Assembly: GCA_023266575.1 (NCBI GenBank)
Contig: JAHFPV010000001.1
Location: forward strand, 462,645 to 526,644
Origin: Sphingobium sp.
Lineage (GTDB): Bacteria > Pseudomonadota > Alphaproteobacteria > Sphingomonadales > Sphingomonadaceae
Length of the DNA: 64,000 bases
Direction of reading: 5' to 3'
The notes under the pieces were generated by a model. The model did not search any database. It was not told the origin of the DNA and was given only the letters and a program-made list of their open reading frames with translations. How positions within the stretch are numbered: position 1 is the first letter of the stretch; each line of letters opens with the position of its first letter. Shown piece by piece: positions 37,024 to 45,257 of the stretch. The translations under genes and the position numbers were made by a program.

Positions 37024-39006
37024 TTAGTCCCGCCGCAATGACTTGGCGATGTGCTTGAGAACCTGGGCGAGAACAGAAGGCATATCTTCGCGCAACGCCT
37101 TGGGTTTGATGTGCGTCAGCGCCGCGAGATGGGTTGCCGGCTTGCTACGTGTCAGAAAGTGATAGCGGTATGCTGGCAGCAGGTCCTGATAGTCCTTGAA
37201 TGGGCCAGTGTAGAGCGTGAGCCCCGGTCCAGCTGTCCCGATCACAACTTCCGCAGCCTTATCCGCCGCCATTTTCGGACCGCCACCCTTGGGAATGATC
37301 GCTTCGTAGGCCTCCGGAAAGGCTTCGAGCATGGCAAGATCGAGGTCGAGAGGCGCTGAGAAGTAGACCCCATGTGGCTTGAGGCAATCGACCCAGCCTT
37401 GCAGGATCTTGCGATCCTCCGGATCCTGCCAAGTGTGCATCGTTGCAAGCCGTTCGTCCGACAACACACCCCCATCGATTTTAAGAAGTTTGGCTTTTGG
37501 CACGCCAAATTCGATGAGCTTCTCGATCACCGTCTTCACTCGGCCAAAGCCGCCACCGTCGCGACCCAGATCGAGATCCAGGAGGGTTGCATGGGGAATA
37601 CCCAGATGCTTCAGCAACCGCCAGAAATGCTGCACATGCCGTCCGCCCAGCGGTACAATGGCGACGAAGGCGGGATCAATTAGGAGATCGAGGGCTTCTG
37701 CCAAACGAGGCAGGACGATCCGCTCTGAATCTCCTTCGACGAGCAGCACGAACCGGGCGAAGTAGAGTTCTGGATAGGCGAGTACGGCACCGCGAACGAA
37801 TTTGGCTGCCTCATCGACACCTGCTGGCATCTTGATCGTCTTGACCGACGAGATGCGCGTCTCCGGATCGCAGCGGCAGTAGCGAACCTCCCGCGGATTG
37901 ACGCGGCTCAAAACCGCGGGCGAATGACTGGTGACGATGGCCTGAGCGCCACCGGCATCGGTCAGCGAGCGGACCTGACGGATGATGCGTGCCAGGAAAT
38001 AAGGGGAGAGATGGTTTTCCGGCTCTTCCAGCGCGAAGATCGTGAGGGCGGGAATGCGCAGAGTATCGTCGCGGAACCCCTCGACTGTGCCAGCGACAAC
38101 CTCGCGCTCCAGATCGAAAACGGCTGCGGCCAGCGCGAAATAGAATAAGGATTGCTGCCCATCACTCAGAGCGTCGAGACCGCGTTCCTGACCGTCCGGT
38201 CCCTGCTCGAAGATGACGGCGATTTTGTTGACGACATCCTCAAACCGGCGGCTGACCAGGCTGAGCCTAGGCTTCGTATCGACAACATCGTCGTGAAGGC
38301 CTGACCAGCGCGCCTGCAAGGCTTTGCCGATCGCGGCAATCGCCGACTCGCCCTCGAATGCCGTGGCCAGATTCTCAGTGGCTTCCTGGACAGCCTCCTC
38401 GGTCTCGGACGACCATTCGATAGCGCGGAGCAGGCGAGCGGCTAGTGCGCCCGTCGTCGCCCTAATCTGGGCCGCCGCGTCCCGGCTGGCAGGCGTATAA
38501 TAGAGTTGGATGAGGCCACGATCCGCCGCCGAAACCGGGTGACACTTGTCTTCGGCCGGATCGTCATCGAGCGTATCGACCCAAAAGAGTTCCTGCGAAA
38601 CCTCGCCCTCGACCGTCCCGTCATCTTCCCATCGCGCTTCGAGACGCAGTCGGCAGACCGGCGATTCGCCCTCCCGTTCGATCTGCATGTGTCGGAATGA
38701 GGGTGCGATCGTCTCCGGCGTCGCGGTGCCATCGGCCAGTTCGGGTAAACCGATCAGCACGTCGATGAACAGATCTTTCGGTTCGCGATCATCTGGATCG
38801 TCGTCTGCGCCCAGGTGAAAATCTGAACGCTGAACGGTGCGCTGCGCGCGCGATACGCCAAACAGCTTCGACAGTGCGTGCAGGAGCGCGGTCTTGCCCG
38901 CCGCATTCGGGCCGACAACGGCCGTGATCTCCGATGAAATCGGCACTGTGATCGGATCGGGGCCGAAACAACGGAAGCCCGACAGGGTTACAGATTCGAT
39001 ACGCAC
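37024..39006 (-). CDS. OLD-family ATPase-TOPRIM nuclease (GajA-like)
   Basis: 660 residues. The ABC ATPase half has Walker A GPNAAGKTALL (about 32-42), signature LSDGQQSLF (about 279), Walker B IFALEEPENHLSP (about 322) and H-loop VTSHSP (about 357). The C-terminal TOPRIM half has LLVEGDSERIVLP (about 422) with the catalytic Glu and LLDLDLGRDGG with the Asp pair. In Gabija, GajA is a DNA nickase restrained by nucleotides and acts with GajB. The GTG at 39006 (VRIESVTLSGFRCFG) is preferred: GGAAGG lies upstream and it begins 14 bases after the fic stop, whereas the frame to 39054 would overlap fic. Confidence 0.9.
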   Translation of the reverse strand: MRIESVTLSGFRCFGPDPITVPISSEITAVVGPNAAGKTALLHALSKLFGVSRAQRTVQRSDFHLGADDDPDDREPKDLFIDVLIGLPELADGTATPETIAPSFRHMQIEREGESPVCRLRLEARWEDDGTVEGEVSQELFWVDTLDDDPAEDKCHPVSAADRGLIQLYYTPASRDAAAQIRATTGALAARLLRAIEWSSETEEAVQEATENLATAFEGESAIAAIGKALQARWSGLHDDVVDTKPRLSLVSRRFEDVVNKIAVIFEQGPDGQERGLDALSDGQQSLFYFALAAAVFDLEREVVAGTVEGFRDDTLRIPALTIFALEEPENHLSPYFLARIIRQVRSLTDAGGAQAIVTSHSPAVLSRVNPREVRYCRCDPETRISSVKTIKMPAGVDEAAKFVRGAVLAYPELYFARFVLLVEGDSERIVLPRLAEALDLLIDPAFVAIVPLGGRHVQHFWRLLKHLGIPHATLLDLDLGRDGGGFGRVKTVIEKLIEFGVPKAKLLKIDGGVLSDERLATMHTWQDPEDRKILQGWVDCLKPHGVYFSAPLDLDLAMLEAFPEAYEAIIPKGGGPKMAADKAAEVVIGTAGPGLTLYTGPFKDYQDLLPAYRYHFLTRSKPATHLAALTHIKPKALREDMPSVLAQVLKHIAKSLRRD

Positions 39007-39019
39007 AGGCTTCCTTCCG

Positions 39020-40201
39020 TCAGGTCGCAGCGGGGAGCGGGTCGGTGCCCTCACTCAGGATTGCGAGATACCGCCGGTAACTGAAAACGCGGCCTCTTTT
39101 GCGGCCAGTGATTTCCTCGACGATGCCAAACCGCTCCAGATCGGCGAGCGCCGCATTGACCGTGGGGGCAGAGAGACCCGTGTGCTGGACGAGCTGATTG
39201 GCCGTCAGGAATGGGTTCTGTTGCAAGTGATCGTGTATACGAAGCGCCGAACCAGCCCGGTCACTCTCTGCCGTGATCCGTTCACGGTCTTCCTTGAACA
39301 GCCTAACTATCCGGGTGGCGGCATCGAACGCCTGATTGGCGGTGTCCGCGACGCCCGTGAGGAAGAAGTCGAGCCAGGCTTCCCAAGCGCCATGCTCGCG
39401 CACCTCCTGAAGCAGGCGGTAATAGTCGGCGCGATGGGTTTTGAGATAAAGGCTCAGATAGAGCAACGGCTTGCGCAGCACCTCGTTGACGCAGAGATAA
39501 AGCGTGACCAGCAACCGGCCGATCCTACCATTGCCGTCCAGGAACGGATGGATGGTCTCGAACTGAACGTGCAGCAGGCCGGCCTTGATCAGTGCGGGTA
39601 GCCGTGACCCTTCCTCGTGCATGAAGCGTTCAAGCGCATCGAGACAGCCATCCATCTCGGTCGGTGGCGGTGGTACGAACAGTGCATTTCCGGGACGTGT
39701 GCCGCCGATCCAATTCTGCGAGCGCCGGAATTCGCCAGGGCTCTTCGTGCCGCCACGCCCGCTTTGCAGCAGTCGTGCGTGCATCTCCCGGATTAGACGC
39801 AATGACAGGGGCAAGTCTTCCAGCCGCTCCAGGCCATACATCATGGCATCGACGTAGTTCGAAACTTCGCGAATGTCGTCGACCGGTTGGCCAGCTTGCG
39901 CCTCGGTCTCGAAACGGAGCAGATCCGAAAGCGTAGATTGCGTGCCCTCGATCTGGGATGAGAGAACGGCTTCCTTCCGCACATACATGTAGAGGAACAG
40001 TTCCTGACGCGGGAGCAGCATGGTGATGCCGTCCAGACGCCCCAATGCTCTTTCCGCCAGGCTCAACCGCTCCAGCAGAGCAAGAACGTCAATCGACGGT
40101 TCGGGCGGCAAGGGCGGCGGCACGAACGCGCGCACCATCTCTCCCGCAACAGGGGTTTCGACAAAATGGCCTAGCCGGAGATTGGGGGCGGGTTCAGACA
40201 T
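39020..40201 (-). CDS. Fic family protein with C-terminal winged helix
   Basis: 393 residues. An N-terminal alpha-inhibitory motif SSQIEGT (residues 81-87, class II [ST]xxxE[GN]) precedes the Fic core with HPFLDGNGRIGR at about 218-229. All AMPylation residues are present. A C-terminal winged helix (NPFLTANQLVQHTGLSAPTV, LADLERFGIVEEI) suggests DNA binding and self-regulation. Fic proteins transfer AMP (or other moieties) to target proteins. It is the first gene of the leftward operon with the OLD nuclease and helicase, and its promoter region faces the ABC-3C operon. Confidence 0.92.
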   Translation of the reverse strand: MSEPAPNLRLGHFVETPVAGEMVRAFVPPPLPPEPSIDVLALLERLSLAERALGRLDGITMLLPRQELFLYMYVRKEAVLSSQIEGTQSTLSDLLRFETEAQAGQPVDDIREVSNYVDAMMYGLERLEDLPLSLRLIREMHARLLQSGRGGTKSPGEFRRSQNWIGGTRPGNALFVPPPPTEMDGCLDALERFMHEEGSRLPALIKAGLLHVQFETIHPFLDGNGRIGRLLVTLYLCVNEVLRKPLLYLSLYLKTHRADYYRLLQEVREHGAWEAWLDFFLTGVADTANQAFDAATRIVRLFKEDRERITAESDRAGSALRIHDHLQQNPFLTANQLVQHTGLSAPTVNAALADLERFGIVEEITGRKRGRVFSYRRYLAILSEGTDPLPAAT

Positions 40202-40225
40202 GAACCTAATATGATGGCGCGGCCT

Positions 40226-40286
40226 TATTTAAGCAATGCCCTCTTGGCTTAAATAGCAATTGAGCTAAGGTAAGTGCTCTTAAATA
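40226..40286. promoter_or_regulatory. Three CTTAAATA-type sites between divergent fic and ABC-3C operons
   Basis: TATTTAAG at 40226-40233 and CTTAAATA at 40248-40255 form an inverted repeat with 14 bases between. A third direct copy, CTTAAATA, lies at 40279-40286 just before the AGGAGGT ribosome-binding sequence of the rightward operon. AT-rich sites of this kind in an otherwise GC-rich sequence, placed between divergent operons, fit operators; the winged helix of the Fic protein is the obvious candidate binder. Confidence 0.6.
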
Positions 40287-40301
40287 GGAGGTGACACCGC
40301 C

Positions 40302-40538
40302 ATGGGCCACTTGATGGGGGCCGCTGGAGCATATTCCGAAGCCGGCTACCGCCTTTTGATGTGTCAGTCAGATAGTTTGGGCGGTTTTACCAAAGATGGC
40401 AAGCAACGCCTGATGCGATCAGCGCTTCCCGCTGTGACCGGTCGCACCACAAAAGGTCGCCATGCCCAGGGCTTATGTTGTCTCTTGACCAAGAAAGGCT
40501 GGTCGCTCAGCATTCATCGGAGGGGGCGCATGCTATGA
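40302..40538 (+). CDS. Possible small leader protein of the ABC-3C operon
   Basis: 78 residues. It has an unusually strong Shine-Dalgarno (AGGAGGT at 40286-40292) and its stop overlaps the start of the ABC-3C effector gene by an ATGA junction, which argues that it is translated. The sequence itself (MGHLMGAAGAYSEAGYRLLM, ... CCLLTKKGWSLSIHRRGRML) is not family-like and could be a coupling leader or a decayed gene. Confidence 0.35.
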   Translation: MGHLMGAAGAYSEAGYRLLMCQSDSLGGFTKDGKQRLMRSALPAVTGRTTKGRHAQGLCCLLTKKGWSLSIHRRGRML

Positions 40539-41704
40539 ATGCCGAAATTAAACCAGCGAAGCACAGCGCACCAGGACAATATCTCGGTTTTGCTCTTCAG
40601 CCAGTCCGGATCTTCTATCATCTTCTTACCTGCCCGAAAGGGGCCAAGGTGTCGCTGGAATTGCAGGACGACGTCGCCATCCACTATGCCGATGGCAGCC
40701 TTTGTCTCGAGCAGACCAAAAGTGCGCTGAAGCAGAATCCCATTTCTGACTGGGCAATCGATCTGTGGAAGGCCTTCCACAACTGGCTGACGATGCTTGA
40801 GGCGAAGGAATGCAAGGCCGAGGCCACGCGTTTTCGCCTGTACGTCACGCCTGCAAAAAAGGGGGCGTTCGCTGAGGCGCTGGCAGGCGCCGCGAACGCC
40901 GATGACGTCGAAGCCGTTCTGACGATGATCCGGGCGAAACTCGCAAAGCAGAAGACCCCTCCCGCCTGCGCAGCCCACCTCCAGCCGTTTCTAGACGCGC
41001 CGAAGGGACAGCTAGCCGCCATCGTCGGACATTTCGAGCTGGAGGCCAACGCCTCGGACCCACTCGATGCCATTCGCGCGGTGCTCCTGCCCACCATTGC
41101 CGAGGAGCATGTCGACATATTGGTCAAGTCTGGAATTGGGCAGGCCAAGCAGGCGCTCGATCGACTCATACAGCGCGGCGAAGTGCCGATGCTCGATGCC
41201 GACGCATTTCGAAAGGACTTTCACGCATTTATCCGCCAGAACAACCTGCCCGGCCTGCTGACCTCGCTGGCTGAGGCACCCAGCGATGAGTTCGTGGCGG
41301 ACATCGCCTCAACCCGCCCGATCTTTATCAGGCAACTCGAACTGGTCCAGGCGAGCGACGAGGATCGTCTGCGCGCCGTCAGCGATTTCCTGCGCACCTC
41401 GGCCGATAAGGCCGACTGGGCGGAGCGTGGCCTGGTATTTTCAGGAAGTCTGGATGGTTGGGACGATGACCTTGTGCGTCGGCACAGTATGGCCCGCGGC
41501 GATGTCGCCGATCTGCACGGGCACAAGGCCGCAGAGGTTCAGGGGCGTCTCGTCTATCGTCAATGTGCGCAGCACCAGGCCCCGCTGGATGGACGGGTGG
41601 TGCCTGGGCATTTCGTACATGGCAGCTTTAACGACCTCGCCGATCGCCGACGCATCGGCTGGCATACGGACTATGAGACTCTGCTTGATGGTGATGCAGG
41701 GTGA
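40535..41704 (+). CDS. ABC-3C system effector with putative Cap4-like dsDNA nuclease domain
   Basis: 389 residues. The N-terminal SLELQDDVAIHYADGSLCLE (residues 40-59) followed by QTKSALKQ matches the D ... QxK core of Cap4/DUF4297-type restriction-endonuclease-fold nucleases, with Asp45/46 and Gln60-x-Lys62. The C-terminal WDDDLVRRHSMARGDVADLH region and the two following genes fit the effector subunit of ABC-three-component systems. Those systems are biological-conflict modules predicted by comparative genomics. The ATG at 40535 has GGAGGGG upstream. The middle-component gene overlaps its stop by four bases. Confidence 0.8.
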   Translation: MNAEIKPAKHSAPGQYLGFALQPVRIFYHLLTCPKGAKVSLELQDDVAIHYADGSLCLEQTKSALKQNPISDWAIDLWKAFHNWLTMLEAKECKAEATRFRLYVTPAKKGAFAEALAGAANADDVEAVLTMIRAKLAKQKTPPACAAHLQPFLDAPKGQLAAIVGHFELEANASDPLDAIRAVLLPTIAEEHVDILVKSGIGQAKQALDRLIQRGEVPMLDADAFRKDFHAFIRQNNLPGLLTSLAEAPSDEFVADIASTRPIFIRQLELVQASDEDRLRAVSDFLRTSADKADWAERGLVFSGSLDGWDDDLVRRHSMARGDVADLHGHKAAEVQGRLVYRQCAQHQAPLDGRVVPGHFVHGSFNDLADRRRIGWHTDYETLLDGDAG

Positions 41705-42210
41705 CGATCACCTCGGCAGTTGGCCTCAGCGAACTCGACATCGTCCAGAATCCCGCGATCGGTGCCTTTTTGATCTGGCATTTTACTCTCGGCTATCAGG
41801 AAGACGGTGCCGACGCCGTGCCGCTCCCGCTAGCCTTCCTCGTTCTGCCGATGCTGCTCCATCGTCTGACATTCGATGCGGTCGCCTCGACCCGCAAGGC
41901 ATCAGGATTGTCGTTGTTTGCGGCCAAGTTCGATAAAGAGCGCGAAGTGCTGATGGAACTGCACGGTCGTGCGCTCCAACTACGGCCGCTAAGCCTGCAG
42001 TCAGTTGGCATGGCGGCGACCTCGCGTCTGATCAAGATCGACTATGAAAATGCGGTGCTGCACGGCTATCCGCTCGATCTGCTCGGCGTCAGGAAGCCCG
42101 TTATCCCCGAGCGACTGAAGGGGTTCTCCGGCGCTGCCGACAAGTTGGGCTACTGGTTTTCCAAGCTTGGCATTCCGCAAATCGCTTCGACCCTAAGGAT
42201 CGATTTCTGA
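41701..42210 (+). CDS. ABC-3C system middle component
   Basis: 169 residues. SELDIVQNPAIGAFLIWHFT, LPLAFLVLPMLLHRLTFDAV and GLSLFAAKFDKEREVLMELH are the conserved pattern of the short middle component that lies between effector and ATPase in ABC-3C operons. Overlaps on both sides (four bases with the effector, one with the ATPase) show tight coupling. It probably bridges the two other subunits. No catalytic residues visible. Confidence 0.82.
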   Translation: MTITSAVGLSELDIVQNPAIGAFLIWHFTLGYQEDGADAVPLPLAFLVLPMLLHRLTFDAVASTRKASGLSLFAAKFDKEREVLMELHGRALQLRPLSLQSVGMAATSRLIKIDYENAVLHGYPLDLLGVRKPVIPERLKGFSGAADKLGYWFSKLGIPQIASTLRIDF

Positions 42211-44171
42211 TGTACTTCCAGCTGCGTAAATTGATCCTCTGGCCCCGTCACGACGGCCAGCCACGCATCGTCGATTTCCATCCAGGCGTGGTCAACGTCA
42301 TCAGTGGTGCGTCGAAAACGGGTAAATCGGCGGTCATCCCGATCATCGACTATTGCCTTGCCGCGGACAAGTGCGCGATTCCGGTCGGCGTCATTCGAGA
42401 GAATTGTAGCTGGTTCGGCGTCGTGATCGATACGGTCGAAGGGCAGAAACTGCTCGCCCGACGTGAACCTGGTGATCAGCAGACTACAGGGGACATGGTG
42501 CTCATTGAGGGGGATGAGGTCGAGGTTCCGCAGCGCATCGATAGCAAGGGGACGTCCGCCTCGAACGTGAAGGCCATGCTGAACCGGCTTGCGGGCCTCA
42601 CCAATCTCGACTTCGAACCTGAAGCAGAAGGGGGCTTCAAGTCTCGGCCGAGTTTCCGCGATCTCATGGCCTTCACCTTTCAGCCCCAGAATATCGTGGC
42701 CAACCCCGACGTCATGTTCTTCAAGGCCGACACGACCGAGCATCGCGAGAAGCTGAAGACCATCTTCCCCTATATTCTGCAGGCTGTCACCGCCGAGGTT
42801 CTGCAGGCACGTTATGAACTCGATCGTTTGGGCCGGCTCCTGCGGCGACGCGAAAACGAGCTTCGGGCCCTAATGGCTGCCGGAAATGCCTGGCGGATGG
42901 AAGCTCAGTCCTGGTTGAGGCAAGCGATCGAGTTCGGCCTGCTGCCATCCGACCGGGCGATTCCAAGCGACTGGCCTGACATAGTCGACATGCTGCGCGG
43001 CGTCGTCGAGGCGAACAGCGAAGCGGCTCATCCCAATATCGCAGGGATCGACGCTGCTCTCGGTCGGCTTCAGGAATTGCGCACCGAGGAAAGTGTTGTC
43101 GCGGCCAATCTCACCCAGCACCGGCAACGATTGAGTGAACTTCGGCGCCTTATCGAGAGCAGCGATGCCTATGGCAGCGCGCTACGCATCCAACGCGATC
43201 GCCTGGCCCTTTCAGACTGGCTCAAGCAACTTATTCCCGATGACAGGCGGGATGATACAGTGGCGATCCTGGGCGACGGTGGTCGGGATAAAGTTGAGCA
43301 GCTAAGCGATGCGCTTGCTGCGATTGAGGTCCGGCTGCGCACACATCCCAGCGTGTCCGACACGCTCGACAAGGAAATCCTGCGCCTGCGGGGTGATGCG
43401 GAAGTCCTGCTTGCCCGTCTGAACGAGATTCGCCGGGAAATCGGCATGCTGGAGCGCAATTCGCAGCAGGCGAAACAGGCCATTGATCGCTTCGATCGGA
43501 TGGAACGCTTCCTTGGCCGGCTTGAACAGGCCCTTCTGCTCTATGATCGCACCGACCAGTCGGCGGGGCTTCGACAAGAGATCGACGCAATCAAGTCGCA
43601 GATGGCAGAGCTTCGGCGCCGCGTGTCCGAGAACGAAATTGAGCGCAAGATGCGTAACGCCCTGGATGGTATCGAGGCAACGACCGGCCGGTTGATTCCC
43701 CGACTGGACGCGGAATGGCCAGATGCACCAGTGCGCCTGATGGTCGCGGACTTGACTGTCAAGGTCATCAGGGGGACGCGCGATGACTATCTCTGGGAGA
43801 TCGGTAGCGGCGCAAACTGGCTAGCCTATCATGTTGCGCTGACGCTTGCGTTGCAGACCTTCTTCCTTGAATTGCCTCATCACCCCGTTCCCGGCCTACT
43901 GATCTACGATCAGCCCAGTCAGGTATATTTCCCTCGTCGTGCTGCTGGTGACGAGGCCACCGATCCAGTGGCATGGCGAGACGAGGATGTTGTCGCGGTC
44001 CGCAAGGTATTTGAATTGCTTGGCGAACAGGCTGCTGCCGCCAACGGCCGGTTGCAGATCGTCGTCCTGGACCATGCCGATGAGGATGTCTGGGGCGATA
44101 TTGCAGGTGTTGTTTTGGCAGAACAGTGGCGTGACCACGCACTAGTTCCGTATGAATGGCTCTCAGCTTGA
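42210..44171 (+). CDS. ABC-3C system SMC-like ATPase (DUF3732)
   Basis: 653 residues. Walker A ISGASKTGKSAVIPIIDYCL begins near residue 31. A long coiled coil follows (ELDRLGRLLRRRENELRALM, LRGDAEVLLARLNEIRREIG, DAIKSQMAELRRRV). Near residue 563 PGLLIYDQPSQVYFP is the unusual conserved block of DUF3732 ATPases, and LQIVVLDHADEDVW lies close to the C-terminus. SMC/Rad50-like architecture suggests sensing of DNA ends or structures that gates the nuclease effector; that mechanism is inferred. It is the last gene of the operon. Confidence 0.87.
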   Translation: MYFQLRKLILWPRHDGQPRIVDFHPGVVNVISGASKTGKSAVIPIIDYCLAADKCAIPVGVIRENCSWFGVVIDTVEGQKLLARREPGDQQTTGDMVLIEGDEVEVPQRIDSKGTSASNVKAMLNRLAGLTNLDFEPEAEGGFKSRPSFRDLMAFTFQPQNIVANPDVMFFKADTTEHREKLKTIFPYILQAVTAEVLQARYELDRLGRLLRRRENELRALMAAGNAWRMEAQSWLRQAIEFGLLPSDRAIPSDWPDIVDMLRGVVEANSEAAHPNIAGIDAALGRLQELRTEESVVAANLTQHRQRLSELRRLIESSDAYGSALRIQRDRLALSDWLKQLIPDDRRDDTVAILGDGGRDKVEQLSDALAAIEVRLRTHPSVSDTLDKEILRLRGDAEVLLARLNEIRREIGMLERNSQQAKQAIDRFDRMERFLGRLEQALLLYDRTDQSAGLRQEIDAIKSQMAELRRRVSENEIERKMRNALDGIEATTGRLIPRLDAEWPDAPVRLMVADLTVKVIRGTRDDYLWEIGSGANWLAYHVALTLALQTFFLELPHHPVPGLLIYDQPSQVYFPRRAAGDEATDPVAWRDEDVVAVRKVFELLGEQAAAANGRLQIVVLDHADEDVWGDIAGVVLAEQWRDHALVPYEWLSA

Positions 44172-44204
44172 GAAGCCGTTTGAAATAAGCAATTTGAAGT
44201 GGGG

Positions 44205-44297
44205 TCGGGGGAGTAAGGGGGGAACAGAAGTGGCGAAAAAGTAGCCAATCGTATTCCTGCCGACTACCAGGACGGTCCCACGGATGCTCCCATGAAG
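44205..44297 (+). repeat. Diverged direct repeat, copy B (right edge of defence cargo)
   Basis: Starts GGGGGAGTAAGGGGGGA about 35 bases after the ABC-3C ATPase stop and ends with the tandem GGTCCCACGGATGCTCCCAT (44274-44293, period 12). It corresponds in order to copy A at 25195-25295. The chromate operon promoter begins within ten bases of its right end. Confidence 0.6.
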
Positions 44298-44300
44298 GCG

Positions 44301-44358
44301 TTGACAGCACGTCCTTAAATTTGCTCTATCGGCGCATGGGGATCGCGATCACCCCATG
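44301..44358 (+). promoter_or_regulatory. chr operon promoter with dyad operator candidate
   Basis: A perfect -35 TTGACA (44301-44306) is followed at 18 bases by TCTATC as a weak -10. Just downstream CATGGGG (44335-44341) and CCCCATG (44352-44358) form an inverted repeat around ATCGCGAT, a 24-base near-palindrome. It overlaps the expected transcription start. ChrB proteins act as chromate-responsive regulators, so this is a good operator candidate. Confidence 0.55.
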
Positions 44359-44405
44359 AGGCGACATGCTGAAGTATCGCGTCCTGCTCTTATCGAGGAC
44401 GCCCC

Positions 44406-45257
44406 ATGTCTGCTCTGAATACAATTTCCATTGATAAACTTGCTCGCCTTATCGGCACCGCAACCGCACCGATTATCGTCGATGTGCGGACGGACGAGGC
44501 ATTTTCTGCCGCCCCGCGCTTGATCCCGGGTGCCGTCCGCAGGCGGGCTGAAGACGTGGCCGAATGGGCTGCTGATTTTCGCGGACGTACTGTCGTCGCC
44601 GTGTGCCGCGAGGGCCATAAACTCAGCCACGGCACAGCGGCTTGGCTGCGCCAGGCGGGCGCTGACGCTGAGGCGCTGGACGGAGGGGCCGTTGCCTGGG
44701 CCGGCGCAGGCCTGCCGATGGTGCCCGAGGTTGCCTTGCCGGCGCGCGATGCTAAGGGGCGCACGGTATGGGTGACGCGCGCCCGTCCAAAGGTCGATCG
44801 CATTGCCTGCCCTTGGCTGATCCGGCGGTTTGTCGATCCCGATGCCCAATTCCTGTTCGTACCGCCCAGCGAGGTGGCTGGCGTCGCCGAACGCTTTGGC
44901 GCGACGCCCTTCGATGTCGAAGCTGAGGGTGTCGTCTGGAGCCATGATGGTGAGCGCTGCACCTTCGATGTCATGCTCGACGGCTTCGGGCTGGCGGAAG
45001 TGGTACCGCTTGCGCATCTCGCCCTGATTGTGCGCGGTGCCGATACTGCCCGGCCCGACATCGTGCCCGAAGCGGCAGGGCTCGTCGCATTGTCGCTCGG
45101 TCTGTCGCGTATGTTTGCTGACGATCATGAACAGCTCGATGCCGGAATGCTGATCTATGACGCGCTCTATCGCTGGTGCCGCGATGCGACCGGTGAAACC
45201 CATGACTGGGTTTCGCACCAGCCCAAAAGCACACGAGCAAAGGGGGCAAAGGCATGA
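44406..45257 (+). CDS. chrB: Chromate resistance protein ChrB (rhodanese + ChrB domain)
   Basis: 283 residues. The N-terminal half is a rhodanese-like domain (APIIVDVRTDEAFSAAPRLI, with Cys in VVAVCREGHKLSHGTA). The C-terminal half is the ChrB domain (VWVTRARPKVDRIACPWLIR, RFVDPDAQFLFVP, DGERCTFDVMLDGFGL). ChrB senses chromate and controls the chr operon in Ochrobactrum and related bacteria; this fused form lacks an obvious HTH. It overlaps chrA by four bases. Confidence 0.88.
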   Translation: MSALNTISIDKLARLIGTATAPIIVDVRTDEAFSAAPRLIPGAVRRRAEDVAEWAADFRGRTVVAVCREGHKLSHGTAAWLRQAGADAEALDGGAVAWAGAGLPMVPEVALPARDAKGRTVWVTRARPKVDRIACPWLIRRFVDPDAQFLFVPPSEVAGVAERFGATPFDVEAEGVVWSHDGERCTFDVMLDGFGLAEVVPLAHLALIVRGADTARPDIVPEAAGLVALSLGLSRMFADDHEQLDAGMLIYDALYRWCRDATGETHDWVSHQPKSTRAKGAKA

